Shown here: positions 1-8,888 of the stretch, in pieces | Layout of the letters: the number at the start of each line of letters is the position of its first letter | How positions within the stretch are numbered: position 1 is the first letter of the stretch | Assembly (NCBI RefSeq): GCF_002743375.1 | Contig: NZ_PDZC01000009.1 | Coordinates: 61,478 to 125,477 of the forward strand | Direction of reading: 5' to 3' | Source: Sporosarcina sp. P34 | GTDB lineage: Bacteria; Bacillota; Bacilli; Bacillales_A; Planococcaceae | Length of the DNA stretch: 64,000 bases | Program-made: the position numbers and the translations under genes | The notes under the pieces: generated by a model | What the model was told of the DNA's origin: nothing | What the model saw: the letters and a program-made list of their open reading frames with translations, nothing else | Database searches by the model: none

Positions 1-725
1 ATTAATTGTAATCAAGCAGACGTTTGATTTGATGCTTATTGTATAATGGCTTCCCTATTGTATTTTAGAGTGGTAAAACTTCAAATATGCAGAGCCGATA
101 TACATTGTCATTTCGGTTCACAGCGTCCTGTGTTGATTCTCTTTGCTAATTACCACTCACTTGTCATATAGAGTGTTTTTCTGAAAAGGATACAGATATT
201 TAATATTTTTTTGGAGATTGATTGTATGTGACTGGATTTTGTATTGCTTTTCTGTTTTGTCATTCAAGTAATTGATAATGATATGTGCAACGTCGAGATT
301 CTTCTCGACAATAGTTTTATTCTTTATTTTTAAAGATTCTTTAAGTTCTTTAGTTATTGGCTTGGCGGATTTAGGCAAGTGCACTTGCTCAAAATCGTCA
401 GGTCCACCTGTCGACTTTGGGCAGACCACTTGTGACTGTTGGGCAGGGTGTTGTGTCAAATTGGGTGGGCTAATTATTATGTATTTGGGTAGAGATTTCT
501 TATACATCAGGAAGGGTTATTTGATCATGGATTAAATATTTATTAATCACCTATATATCATTATTTAAAAAATCTCTACACCGAATCTATTAATATTTTC
601 ATTATTTTTAAATAAAAATTGTGGTTTATAAGGTAATGAGATATCAGCAGCACTTAATCTGTTTGCTTTTGGGTATAAATTCATGACCCACTGAATAAGT
701 ATTCTTTGGGAGGTGTTTTGTTTAA
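1..725. other. Intergenic or decayed DNA at window edge; no firm gene
   Basis: I see no gene I can defend here. A 116-codon minus-strand frame (157-507) has no ribosome-binding site, a stop four codons before its ATG, and no motif I recognise. A plus-strand frame covers the same bases. A good Shine-Dalgarno (GGAGGTG, about 709-715) near the right end belongs to the next, frameshifted gene. The stretch could be a remnant of an integrated element whose rest lies outside the window. Confidence 0.35.
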
Positions 726-1009
726 ATGAATATTGAACCAAAAGAATTATTGTTAAAAATGAAAGAGCATGACTTTTTTATGACACTACAATCGGCAAAA
801 TAGGCAATGCGAATTATCAGAAAGATAAGGCATATGTGTATAAGATATCGGAATTACTTTATGAAAATTTTCACAAGGTTAGATTTGTAGACGATTTAAG
901 TGAAAGTGTAATTGGTAAAGGAAAATGGCAATTTCCTAATACACAGATACACCCCATTTCGCTAGCCTTTTCACATTTCAATGGGATTATTCTCTTTATA
1001 TTTTTATGA
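726..1009 (+). pseudogene. Small frameshifted gene, unknown function
   Basis: An ATG at 726 preceded by GGAGGTG opens a frame beginning MNIEPKELLLKMKEHDFF that stops at a TAG after 25 codons. Adding one base in the six-T run at 774-779 would continue smoothly into a second frame (DTTIGKIGNANYQKDKAYVY...) that runs to a TGA at 1007-1009. The two frames together read as one protein of about 94 aa. I infer a one-base loss in a homopolymer, either real decay or a sequencing error. I do not recognise the family. It lies convergent with the ATPase gene. Confidence 0.45.
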
Positions 1010-1055
1010 CTTGTTTGCACGCTGTTTTAAGACAAGCGACTTCTTCTGTCGATGG

Positions 1056-2798
1056 CTATTTATATTTCTTATCAAACTCATCTATAAAGGGAACTAAGTT
1101 GTTTATTTCTTCTATAATATTTTTATTTGTAGGTAATTGTATATCAATATACTTAATTTCCATTTCTTTTAGATATCTCAACATTTCTTTATACTTATGT
1201 GCATCTTCATGATTCCAAGCGAAACCGCCTTTATTTAAAAACATAATTGATGGCATGTAGTTATTCGATATTAATATATTAGCTGTGTATGAAATATTAT
1301 TTATAGTTCCCTCTGTTTCTTCTTTACATATAATTACACCGTCAATACTGTCATGATAAATATCCATTATTCCAAATAATACGCTTAAGTCTCGTGTTTC
1401 TAAAATAGTTGGTTGATATGCCTTCACTTTAGGAAATCTCTCCTGGGTTGGATAATATCTAACTAACTCCTCCTTCAACGTATTTGCTATTTCTTGGTCA
1501 AGACAGTCACTATATTCAATTATTATCGATTTGACTTTTTTGAGAACACTATTTAATAAAACATTGCTTGAGTTATATAAAACATCTATTTCACTCAACT
1601 CTTGTTCAGTTATATAGTTATTTATTCTATGCACTTCAAGAACATCAAGCATGTAATCAATTGCTATTTCTTTAAAGCCCTCAGGCAATCTTTTTAGATA
1701 ATGGTTATTTAAAAGGCTTATCAAAATATGATGTGAACGGTTCGAAAAGAACGATAACTCTTCGTTTATTCCACCATTTACAGATAGTCTATATAAATCA
1801 TCACAATCCTTTCTAATCTTAATTATTCCCCTTAAATTTCCTTTTGTTAGATAAAATATTTTTCTGAGCTCTTCAATCTGGCCTATTTTTAGAACTTTTG
1901 GTGCCACTAAAATAAATTCTTGCCAGTTTAATCTTGGTAAAAAAATATACTCTCTAACCACGTTATTTAGGATTAAATGATTGTTACTATATTTCATATC
2001 CAAAAATTTTTTAGTGTCAAACAATAAGAAAAATATAACAGGACATTCTGTTAGAAGAATTTTATTCTCATTCATAAATTTTTCTATTTCATCATTGCTC
2101 ATCTTATCTAGTTCATCCAATATAATAACCACGGATAATTTTTCAGAGAAAATATTGAGGAGACTAATAACTTCTTTTAATAAGTCTTCTTTTCTTTGTC
2201 TCGAAGATTTGATCTTCAAGTTTTGGACTCTCTCATCAGTTAAATGTGTATCTTCAGAGCTCATATTAAACATAGAGAAAAACATTCCAACTAGGCTTAC
2301 CTTACTCTTGAAACTCAAACCGAATTTTGTAACGTTACTACTCCTACTATTATTCTCTTCTATCTCTTCCAAAAATATATCAAATAACACGCTCTCTTTT
2401 AATTCAGCAATCCTGTCTTTATAACTTATTAATCCATCTGTTTTTTTGTGCTTTTCTTCGTCTAATCTAGATATCTCTTTTTTTTCTATATATATTTTTT
2501 CTAAAAATAATACTATCTCTCTCAATAAATCTGTTTCTTTATTAATAATATTTAAATGTAAAAAAGCAAATTTCCTTTCATCATCAAGATAATCTGTAAC
2601 TTTGTCATCGTACTTCCTTCTCAATGAATTCATTAGCGTTGTTTTACCAACGCCCCTATCCCCAGCAATAGCATATATCCCAAGTGAATTCTTAATTAAA
2701 ATCTTCTCTAACATATTTTTCTTAGATAATAAAGTTGCAGGGAATAGGGCATGATCTAACATTTTATTATCTAATGGCTTCATATCGTTATCTTTCAA
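1056..2798 (-). CDS. P-loop NTPase (KAP/STAND-like), putative defence ATPase
   Basis: A 580-aa protein with a Walker A motif GDRGVGKT at residues 46-53 and a Walker B strand VVIILDELDK at 223-232, followed by a sensor-like strand (PVIFFLLFDT, ~255-264). A charged, coiled-coil-rich insert (~95-160) and a hydrophobic patch (~165-180) separate the two Walker motifs, a layout seen in KAP-type P-loop ATPases. The last ~110 residues form a separate alpha/beta region I cannot name. The start is a TTG with AGGAG eight bases upstream; no ATG fits as well. It is the last minus-strand gene of the island, downstream of a palindromic repeat and the HEPN gene. KAP-like and STAND-like ATPases are common in bacterial anti-phage loci; that role is inferred from context. 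Confidence 0.6.
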   Translation of the reverse strand: MKDNDMKPLDNKMLDHALFPATLLSKKNMLEKILIKNSLGIYAIAGDRGVGKTTLMNSLRRKYDDKVTDYLDDERKFAFLHLNIINKETDLLREIVLFLEKIYIEKKEISRLDEEKHKKTDGLISYKDRIAELKESVLFDIFLEEIEENNSRSSNVTKFGLSFKSKVSLVGMFFSMFNMSSEDTHLTDERVQNLKIKSSRQRKEDLLKEVISLLNIFSEKLSVVIILDELDKMSNDEIEKFMNENKILLTECPVIFFLLFDTKKFLDMKYSNNHLILNNVVREYIFLPRLNWQEFILVAPKVLKIGQIEELRKIFYLTKGNLRGIIKIRKDCDDLYRLSVNGGINEELSFFSNRSHHILISLLNNHYLKRLPEGFKEIAIDYMLDVLEVHRINNYITEQELSEIDVLYNSSNVLLNSVLKKVKSIIIEYSDCLDQEIANTLKEELVRYYPTQERFPKVKAYQPTILETRDLSVLFGIMDIYHDSIDGVIICKEETEGTINNISYTANILISNNYMPSIMFLNKGGFAWNHEDAHKYKEMLRYLKEMEIKYIDIQLPTNKNIIEEINNLVPFIDEFDKKYK

Positions 2799-2911
2799 TT
2801 AAAACACTCCTACTTTTTGTTAAATCTCACCTTTTATTTTCATGTAATGCACAAATGCGTAATATATCGGGAACCACGTTGCAGCGCCCGCAATTTCTCA
2901 CTGATTTTAGC

Positions 2912-2978
2912 GCACCTGTGCATCGCACAACTCTAATACTATTCAGAATCAGTACCAAGTTGTGTGATGCACAGGTGC
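2912..2978. repeat. Island palindromic repeat, copy A
   Basis: A 21-bp left arm (2912-2932, GCACCTGTGCATCGCACAACT) and right arm (2958-2978) are reverse complements at 20 of 21 positions, around a 25-bp centre containing ATTCAGAAT. It lies between the HEPN gene and the ATPase gene. A second copy of the last bases (CACAGGTGC) follows directly. Further copies are at 4152-4214 and 7541-7603. There is no T-run, so it is a poor rho-independent terminator. Confidence 0.85.
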
Positions 2979-3046
2979 ACAGGTGCACAATACCACTTGG
3001 CTAATCTTATAATCAGCATTCAATGTACAAGCGCTTGTGTCAAGAA

Positions 3047-3874
3047 CTACTTTTTCTCTTCTATTAGTTTTACGGACTTTCTTATCATATCCATTTGCAA
3101 CAGTTGCGATAACATGCTATCTAAGTTGTTCAACAGTTTCTCAGCTATAATAACTAATTCGCTGAAAGAGTATTCTGGGAGTCCACTCAATCCATAACTA
3201 TGAGTCTGTTGTATATTAAATTTTTGTCGCTCTTTTACGGACAGCATTCGTTTTTGAAGGGCAACAGTCAGTTCATCTATGCCAACAAAGTATCTATGGG
3301 TCGATGTATTTCGATAGTGCCTGAGGACATTTCTGTCACTTTGGCTAATGTCTTTGTAAATAGGCGAAAGGATAAGGTTTAATTCATTAATTTCTTTAAA
3401 AGATAGCCATCCAGCTCTTTTTTTCTGTTTTTTTAAGCATGACTTAAAAGGATCAAAGTAAACTTTTCCTTCTTCCTTTACTACTTCACAACAGGATAGT
3501 TCATTAATCATTACCGCCACATAATCTAATAGAGAAATAATTCTTGGGATGACCGTGCGGAAATAATAATTTTTCATTTCATACTTCCAATAGTTACTCC
3601 AAAGAATATCATTTTTTTCTCTAAGTTCTACCTCTATTTGATGAGCCGCCTGTGCGTAATAATAAGTCCTCACAAGCTCCCGAAAAGCTTCTGAAATGGA
3701 ATAGAGATAGCTTTGACACAACAGGTCCTTAGGCTTCGCAAAACCTTCCATTCCTACTTTATACTGCAAAGTTTTAAACGGAGAAGTAAGCATCATTACA
3801 GAATGCTCTCTATGCCATTTTAGTAAATAGGGCCGCATCTCCTCCATGTGTTTATCCAAAAGCTTTTCATCCAT
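3047..3874 (-). CDS. HEPN-motif protein (Cthe_2314-like), putative RNase
   Basis: A 275-aa, mostly helical soluble protein. It contains the HEPN signature Rx4-6H as RNTSTH (R188 to H193), after a long helical region (~50-130) rich in aromatics and preceding a final helical pair. HEPN proteins are usually metal-independent RNases acting as toxins in toxin-antitoxin, CRISPR or abortive-infection systems; the arrangement resembles the Cthe_2314-like HEPN family, which I infer by eye. The ATG has AAAGGGG eight bases upstream. No obvious antitoxin partner (MNT or similar) is adjacent. Palindromic repeats flank it on both sides, so it may be a self-contained cassette. The family could equally be a non-catalytic HEPN. 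Confidence 0.6.
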   Translation of the reverse strand: MDEKLLDKHMEEMRPYLLKWHREHSVMMLTSPFKTLQYKVGMEGFAKPKDLLCQSYLYSISEAFRELVRTYYYAQAAHQIEVELREKNDILWSNYWKYEMKNYYFRTVIPRIISLLDYVAVMINELSCCEVVKEEGKVYFDPFKSCLKKQKKRAGWLSFKEINELNLILSPIYKDISQSDRNVLRHYRNTSTHRYFVGIDELTVALQKRMLSVKERQKFNIQQTHSYGLSGLPEYSFSELVIIAEKLLNNLDSMLSQLLQMDMIRKSVKLIEEKK

Positions 3875-3933
3875 ACCAACAGCCCCTTTGTATAGTGTAG
3901 TTTTCTACACAAGTATCCTTTGTTGAATAGAAA

Positions 3934-4137
3934 TCAAAGCTCAGAAATCTTAAAAATAGGCAACCCTTTTGAATAGTCAACATTGATTTTCACATTAGAA
4001 ATTATAACTTCATGTTCACTTTCTAATTCTGTTTTATCTTTTTTTATTTTTATTTTCTCATTAAACATTCCATAAGCTAATTTAAACATTTCAAGAAAAT
4101 CAGCATTTAAACCGTGAGTATTTGACTTATAAGATCT
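3934..4137 (-). pseudogene. Coding remnant upstream of HEPN gene
   Basis: A 67-codon open stretch with protein-like composition (for example VIISNVKINVDYSKGLPIF) ends at a TGA at 3934-3936. The first ATG (4089) has no Shine-Dalgarno and the frame is closed upstream by a TAG (4138-4140). I read it as the 3' end of a decayed gene; a 51-aa leaderless product is the alternative. It begins just beside palindromic repeat copy B. Confidence 0.35.
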
Positions 4138-4151
4138 CTAAGATCTCGTTT

Positions 4152-4214
4152 ACCTGTGCATAACACAACTCAAGAACAATTCAGAATAGTATCTGAGTTG
4201 TGTGATGCACAGGT
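4152..4214. repeat. Island palindromic repeat, copy B
   Basis: Arms 4152-4171 (ACCTGTGCATAACACAACTC) and 4195-4214 match as an inverted repeat at 19 of 20 positions, with centre AAGAACAATTCAGAATAGT. It is the same element as copy A and sits past the 3' end of the reverse transcriptase gene and before the HEPN gene. Confidence 0.85.
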
Positions 4215-4254
4215 GCGTGTTCTTAATATTCGGAGTATGACTCACATCAATTTA

Positions 4255-4278
4255 GAACGGTGCATGAGTTGTTTGATA
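4255..4278. repeat. Half copy of island palindromic repeat
   Basis: The sequence GAACGGTGCATGAGTTGTTTGAT matches the right half of copy C (7574-7596) with about two differences. The left arm is missing. This truncated copy, 40 bp from copy B, suggests recombination or partial loss at repeat boundaries. Confidence 0.6.
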
Positions 4279-4344
4279 ATAAGTACAATTTTAAAAAGCG
4301 TCAACCATTTTAATGGATTGACACTTAGATTTACCAATAACAGT

Positions 4345-5685
4345 TTAATGCTTAAAACTAATTCTATAACCTAATTTCTTTTCAATTTTAGTTTTTCTGT
4401 TTTTAATTTGTTGCAAAATAAGATTATTTGTATTTGGACTTATTTCATCAAATGCCTTTTGAGCTTTAATCGCATACGTTATAAAATTTCCGTAAGGAGT
4501 GCTATTAATCCCTGCGTCTGTGTATAGTGTGTATATTTTCTTTCTATAAGGCAACTTTTTTAAGTTCTTTTTTTCTTTTGCTTTCTTAGCTTTTTCAATT
4601 AGTCGGTTAGCTTTCCTATAGAATTTATATGGACTTTTACTTCTCATCCTTACATTTTCTCCATCAAAAGCAAATCCCAAATAATCTAGATTACAGGTAA
4701 TGTTGCTATCTAAATGCTTAATTTCATTTTGTTCATACTGAAGATAATGTGTTTTAGATAGGTGTATTTTTAATTTTTCTCTTGCAGCGAGAGTGTTAAT
4801 TTTTGAAGCCAATTCATTAAATTCACTTTTACCAAAGTCACCTTGAGCTGGAATAACAATTATAAAATCATCCGAATATCTTCTGTACAAACCATTGTAA
4901 TCTTTCACTAATGATTTAATTTCTTTATCGAATAAAATAGCATAGACATTAGCCAAAACTGCACTAATAGCGGTTCCTTGGGGTATGCCAATGTCGTTTT
5001 TATTAAAAGAAATCTTATATTTCTTTTTAAATTCCCTATACTCGCGCGTATTGTCAAAGTAACTAAACTTTCGTTTCTTTCTTAAATATTTGTCCGTACC
5101 AAATAAGCTGTTTATCAACTCTTTTTCACAATAGGAGTATCTAGTAACAGATCTAAAGACTCTGTACCAATCTTCTTCCAAATTCACCATATTTAACACG
5201 ATTTTGACTCTTTTCTTTAACAGCTGATGGTCTAAGCTATCAAAATAACTTTCAAAATCCCCTACTATTATGTAACAATATTGATATTCGACTATTGCAT
5301 TGATAACTTCCGCGGCGGAATCAATATTGCTCTTACTGTACTTAGGCTCCCTATAAGCTATTGACTCTTCGTTTATATCATTTTCTTTAGCCCATTTGGA
5401 GTATGCTTCATTTAATAACTCTCCATAGTAACGATAAATAAAATTATCTTTGTGGCAAGCATACATAATATTACGGGGTTTAGTTTTTATCGGCAATTTA
5501 TCATCACGGATAGATATCTGAGTTGCATCAAATTTATCAGTACTTTGGGTATACTTTAATAATGGGTAAAAATTATGTTTTTCAATCTTCATTGGGTCTT
5601 CAACATACTTTTGTACATTTGTATATTCGATTCGACTATCAAAATGAAGATATTTTTTACTTTGATATTTCTTGTTATCTCTCAT
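4345..5685 (-). CDS. Reverse transcriptase, defence-type (unassigned)
   Basis: A 446-aa RNA-directed DNA polymerase. Motif A is VGDFESYFDSLDH (D143), the fingers/palm motif B is GIPQGTAISAVLANVY (233-248), and motif C is YSDD (270-273), so all three catalytic aspartates are present. A stretch before motif A (YREPKYSKSNID, 111-122) resembles the substrate-binding region of retron, DGR and UG/DRT enzymes. The ~110-residue C-terminus is basic and helical, with no group II maturase domain or endonuclease visible. The chosen ATG at 5685 has GGAG seven bases upstream; a longer frame reaches 5730 without a ribosome site. Its neighbours (HEPN, ATPase, SLATT) suggest an anti-phage RT; I cannot assign the DRT class. 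Confidence 0.8.
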   Translation of the reverse strand: MRDNKKYQSKKYLHFDSRIEYTNVQKYVEDPMKIEKHNFYPLLKYTQSTDKFDATQISIRDDKLPIKTKPRNIMYACHKDNFIYRYYGELLNEAYSKWAKENDINEESIAYREPKYSKSNIDSAAEVINAIVEYQYCYIIVGDFESYFDSLDHQLLKKRVKIVLNMVNLEEDWYRVFRSVTRYSYCEKELINSLFGTDKYLRKKRKFSYFDNTREYREFKKKYKISFNKNDIGIPQGTAISAVLANVYAILFDKEIKSLVKDYNGLYRRYSDDFIIVIPAQGDFGKSEFNELASKINTLAAREKLKIHLSKTHYLQYEQNEIKHLDSNITCNLDYLGFAFDGENVRMRSKSPYKFYRKANRLIEKAKKAKEKKNLKKLPYRKKIYTLYTDAGINSTPYGNFITYAIKAQKAFDEISPNTNNLILQQIKNRKTKIEKKLGYRISFKH

Positions 5686-6022
5686 TGTAATTCTCCGTTC
5701 TCCGAGCAGATGAAGCCACAATCCCAGCAATTGTTTTATAGCTTATCTGCACTCCGGCCCTGATGTTCGCAGATGGGGACCACATTAATCCTGCAACATG
5801 CTGGTATTAAACTTGAATGTTATAATCTAGTTAGGCTGTCAGTATCTCATATTGGAGGGATTAAATTGAAGCTTCTATTCCAGTTCCAACTTGTTGTAGA
5901 TCCAGGCTCTATGAAGTATTTAATAGCGTTCCTTGTGTGGATGCCATCTTGGCTTCTTCTCTGGAGCATTATGGTTGACAGTTCCATACTTGATTCCCCT
6001 CACATCCCAATATTCGGAGGGC
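5686..6022 (-). other. Long RT leader, candidate structured RNA
   Basis: About 337 nt separate the predicted start of transcription from the RT start codon. Defence RTs such as retrons, DRT2 and DRT9 use an RNA from just upstream as template, so this leader is a candidate. Against that, the region holds short protein-like stretches in two minus-strand frames: one ending in HPHKERY with its stop at 5920-5922, and an ATG frame MELSTIMLQRRSQDG (46 codons) with AGGGG upstream. It could instead be a decayed gene. No msr/msd-type fold could be confirmed by eye. Confidence 0.3.
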
Positions 6023-6028
6023 ACATGA

Positions 6029-6057
6029 ATTATATCACTTATTAACTCATTTGGCAA
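6029..6057 (-). promoter_or_regulatory. Sigma-A-type promoter ahead of RT leader
   Basis: Reading the minus strand, TTGCCA (6057-6052) is followed after exactly 17 bp by TATAAT (6034-6029). One mismatch to the -35 consensus, a perfect -10 and ideal spacing make it one of the best sigma-A matches seen here. It lies inside a possible coding remnant, so chance in AT-rich DNA is possible. Confidence 0.5.
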
Positions 6058-6195
6058 TTTAAGGGCAAATACCCGCTTAAACTACGCATATCAAACATAG
6101 TATCTCTTTGTCACCACTTGCTTAATAGATAAAGAGTTGCAACTATATTAAGGTGTAATGGGTATAATAGAGAATCTCTTAAAAATTAGAATGGA

Positions 6196-7314
6196 GTGTT
6201 TGATATTACTTATTGTTTAGCCTGGAAAGATAAAAATAATATTTTTATGGTAGTGGATTCCGCTGTATCTTCAGATTATTAAGATGGTGAAATGAAGGAA
6301 ACTAGTTTCGGAAATATACATGAAAAAAGAGGTAAGAAGTATGTATATGAAGGAGCCTTGAAACTTCAAACAATTAATAATTCATACTTAATAAGCTATG
6401 CAGGAACCCTAGATCACATTGATGAAGTGTTTGATTTATTGCATATACAATTAACTTCTGGAATTGATATATATAGTGCCTTTAATACAATTGCCAATTC
6501 TATTTCTTATAATGACATTGATTTTTTGGTAGGATTCATACAAAATGATACGCCGAAATTAGTTCATTTTAATGGTGAAGAAGCTGTTGGAAAAGAGTTT
6601 TGCCACATTGGATCAGGTATCTCAAGAGAGAGTTGGACATATAGAAATGAGTTACTACTTGAAAGAAATAAAGATATTCGAATTTCACCAACACAATCTT
6701 TAACTTCGACAATAAATATTCTGCAAATCTATTCTCTAAAAGATAATATGATGGATATTGGTGTAGGTGGATTAGTTTTCGGTGCAAGGATTAATAGCGA
6801 AGGAATTCATTGGTGCAAAGATATAACCTATTATTTGTATAATCAGGATTTACTAAACTATCAATTAATAACTGTGATTGCTAGAGATAATAATTTACAT
6901 GTCTTATCTAGTTTAAATAATAAACATCTGATTTTTGTTAATAGAGAAAATGAAATATCCCTGGAGGGTATATTAAATAGTCACTCTGAATTTCTTCATA
7001 AATCATCCACTGACTATTTTGTATTTGCTAGTTTATTTTATCCTAGTATTGTTTTAATTCAAATTAATGGGAAACTACATAATGAATATTTTAGAATGTA
7101 CTATTGTAGAGATGGGATTTTTACTCATTACAGGTTTATAATTACACCTGAATTAATTGGACTAATATTAGGTGAATCATTCCCAGAAGACGAAATAGTG
7201 GTTTTTCAATGGGAATTTGCTCTAGCAGTTGAATATAAAAGTAGGAAAAATGTAATAGTAGAAAATGGACATCAAAATCTGGTTGAAGATTTTGACGATG
7301 AACGTTTTATTTAA
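6196..7314 (+). pseudogene. Ntn-hydrolase (proteasome-like) gene with internal stop
   Basis: The intact part is 340 codons from an ATG at 6292. Upstream in the same frame lies ITYCLAWKDKNNIFMVVDSA (from about 6205), then a single TAA at 6280-6282, then DGEMKETSFGN. The upstream piece matches the start of proteasome-beta or HslV-like Ntn hydrolases, where a Thr near the N-terminus is the nucleophile and a DS pair follows strand 2. After the stop, strands such as NNSYLISYAGTLDHIDEVFDLL continue that fold. A GTG at 6196 could start it. If the ATG at 6292 is used, the nucleophile is lost. I infer a recent nonsense mutation or, less likely, readthrough. Family assignment is by eye. Confidence 0.5.
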
Positions 7315-7431
7315 TTTAAAATTATCTCGTAATTAGTAAATAAGCCTATAAATTTGTTCGTTTTTCATAGTGAGACAGATGTACAATCCAAATAAAAAGA
7401 CCAACCCTTGATGAGGATTATGGCCAAAAGA

Positions 7432-7530
7432 AAAACACCTTCAGCTGCACAATCATAAGATCGTGTTTTGGTATGTTACTATGCTCTTTCATTAGTGAAT
7501 GGGGAAGTTAGACATTTGAAGGTGTGTTTT
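7432..7530. repeat. Inverted repeat beyond Ntn gene
   Basis: AAAACACCTTCA (7432-7443) is mirrored by TGAAGGTGTGTTTT (7517-7530) with one bulge, enclosing about 73 nt. It could be a long hairpin terminator for the Ntn gene or the ends of a tiny non-autonomous element. No coding sequence is seen in the rest of 7315-7811. Confidence 0.45.
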
Positions 7531-7540
7531 AATTTTGCTT

Positions 7541-7603
7541 GCCTGTGCATCATATAACTCCAGAACAATTCTGAATGGCGCATGAGTTGTTTGATGCACG
7601 GGT
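7541..7603. repeat. Island palindromic repeat, copy C
   Basis: Left arm 7541-7560 (GCCTGTGCATCATATAACTC) and right arm 7584-7603 surround the centre CAGAACAATTCTGAATGG. The arms are more diverged than in copies A and B, while the central ATTCTGAAT remains palindromic. It lies between the 3' ends of the convergent Ntn and SLATT genes. Confidence 0.8.
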
Positions 7604-7655
7604 TGATAATTACAAAACAATAGAGTTTTACCTGTTCCACAAATAATTCATTGGA

Positions 7656-7690
7656 GATCAGTTCTGATCAGTTCTGATCAGTTCTGACCA
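7656..7690. repeat. Tandem 10-bp repeat
   Basis: GATCAGTTCT is repeated three and a half times. It is a simple tandem array in the intergenic space beside repeat copy C, with no evident function. Confidence 0.8.
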
Positions 7691-7811
7691 TTTCTTAAAA
7701 GTAGTTTTTCGTGTAATCTAGTCCATGGAATTGTCATTTCTTATGAATTTGATTGTACTACTGCCTCCAACTCATTATTTTAATTAGACTCTATTGGCTT
7801 GAAGCTCAATT

Positions 7812-8441
7812 TTATCTATTCCAAAAAGGTGATAATAGTATGCAAATCCCCAGAATTAACGGTATAGAATAAGCGAATATAAATTTCCGTTTTTCATTAT
7901 TGTAATAATCTTCTACTATCTTGTCATCTTCTTTATTAAGCATATTCTTTGCTTTTTTGGATTGTAGATAATCAATATGCTCATGATTTTCAACTATGGC
8001 TAGTGTTCGCTCATATTCTTTATAAAGATTAGATACTTTAATAACATCCAATTCTTCTTCTAATCTAAGCATTTCAATCTTTCCATAAATTTTGGATAAA
8101 TCATGCCCGTTACTTTCCATTAGAATTGCTTTCTCTTTATAATTTTTTCCTCCCATATGAGTAGCGAAAAAGGAAAGCGCTATTGAAATTGCTAATGTTA
8201 TAAAAGTAGTCCATTGAGCGTTCTCATTATAAAATTGATATAAAGTAATAATAGATATTAATACAACTACAATATTATAAAAAACAATTAGATTTTGGAT
8301 TTTATCAAAATAGTTTCTAAGCCTGGTAGAACAAGCAAAGCGTGCTCTCCTAGTTATATCGATACGTCTTTCTAATTCTTTTAATGACTTTATTGGTTGA
8401 TGCGATTCGGAAGATAAATTGGCATTCTCTGTATTTTTCAT
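7812..8441 (-). CDS. SLATT-type membrane effector
   Basis: A 209-aa protein with two adjacent membrane helices (about 51-69 and 79-95) joined by a short polar turn, then a conserved-looking GGKNYKEKAI segment and a helical tail, and a third hydrophobic helix at ~184-206. This two-helix plus alpha-helical layout is that of SLATT domains, which are pore-forming effectors of nucleotide-signalling and RT-linked defence systems. The best start has AAGGGGTG six bases before ATG. A reverse transcriptase lies 2.1 kb downstream on the same strand; RT-SLATT pairs are known in defence loci, but here a plus-strand gene intervenes, so pairing is inference. Confidence 0.65.
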   Translation of the reverse strand: MKNTENANLSSESHQPIKSLKELERRIDITRRARFACSTRLRNYFDKIQNLIVFYNIVVVLISIITLYQFYNENAQWTTFITLAISIALSFFATHMGGKNYKEKAILMESNGHDLSKIYGKIEMLRLEEELDVIKVSNLYKEYERTLAIVENHEHIDYLQSKKAKNMLNKEDDKIVEDYYNNEKRKFIFAYSIPLILGICILLSPFWNR

Positions 8442-8582
8442 TAAAACACCCCTTACAACATTATCTATAATTTACTGTCTAAATTTCTATATTTCTAAAA
8501 CTAAATTCTATATTCCTATAGTCATAGTAATTTATCAAGCAAATTTTCATTATATAGTAGTTTACATACTTAAATAGGAAAT

Positions 8583-8810
8583 TCAAGAATACAAATAATT
8601 CTGCAACGACGCAATCGCCACCCGATGACCCTCTATCTGCTTATCCAACTCCCCCACTTCTTCCCCACTAAGCCGATACTTCGAAGCATACTCCGCAATC
8701 TCTTTCATCTTATACAACCGCTTCTCTATCTCTTCCAATATCCGATCCTGCTGTTTAACTTGCTCCAGTTGTTCTTTCAACCGCTCGATTTCTTTCGAGT
8801 TATCCTTCAT
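8583..8810 (-). CDS. Small coiled-coil protein
   Basis: A 75-aa, strongly charged protein made of heptad-like helices (KEIERLKEQLEQVKQQDRIL) and a second helix after an LSGEE turn. The ATG at 8810 is preceded by AAGGAGG with good spacing; the GTG three codons earlier overlaps that site. GC content is higher than in the island, so it may mark the return to core chromosome. I do not recognise a family and cannot give a function. Confidence 0.6.
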   Translation of the reverse strand: MKDNSKEIERLKEQLEQVKQQDRILEEIEKRLYKMKEIAEYASKYRLSGEEVGELDKQIEGHRVAIASLQNYLYS

Positions 8811-8888
8811 TCGCCGCACCTCCTTTCCAACTCTATACCAGTTCTACTACCAGGCTATAATTAGCTATTTACCTTCTAAAATTATATA

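Noticed and set aside
157..507. 116-codon minus-strand frame as a gene
   Set aside because: No ribosome-binding site, no recognisable motif, and an equally open frame on the other strand.
4345..5685. Group II intron-encoded reverse transcriptase
   Set aside because: No maturase (X) domain, no HNH endonuclease, and no domain V/VI-like sequence found downstream.
5773..6045. 90-codon plus-strand frame opposite the RT leader
   Set aside because: No ribosome-binding site at its start and no recognisable family; the complementary strand carries the better coding-like signal.
1..8441. Prophage or integrative element
   Set aside because: No integrase, terminase, capsid or replication gene and no tRNA-type attachment site is visible; the left edge is outside the window.
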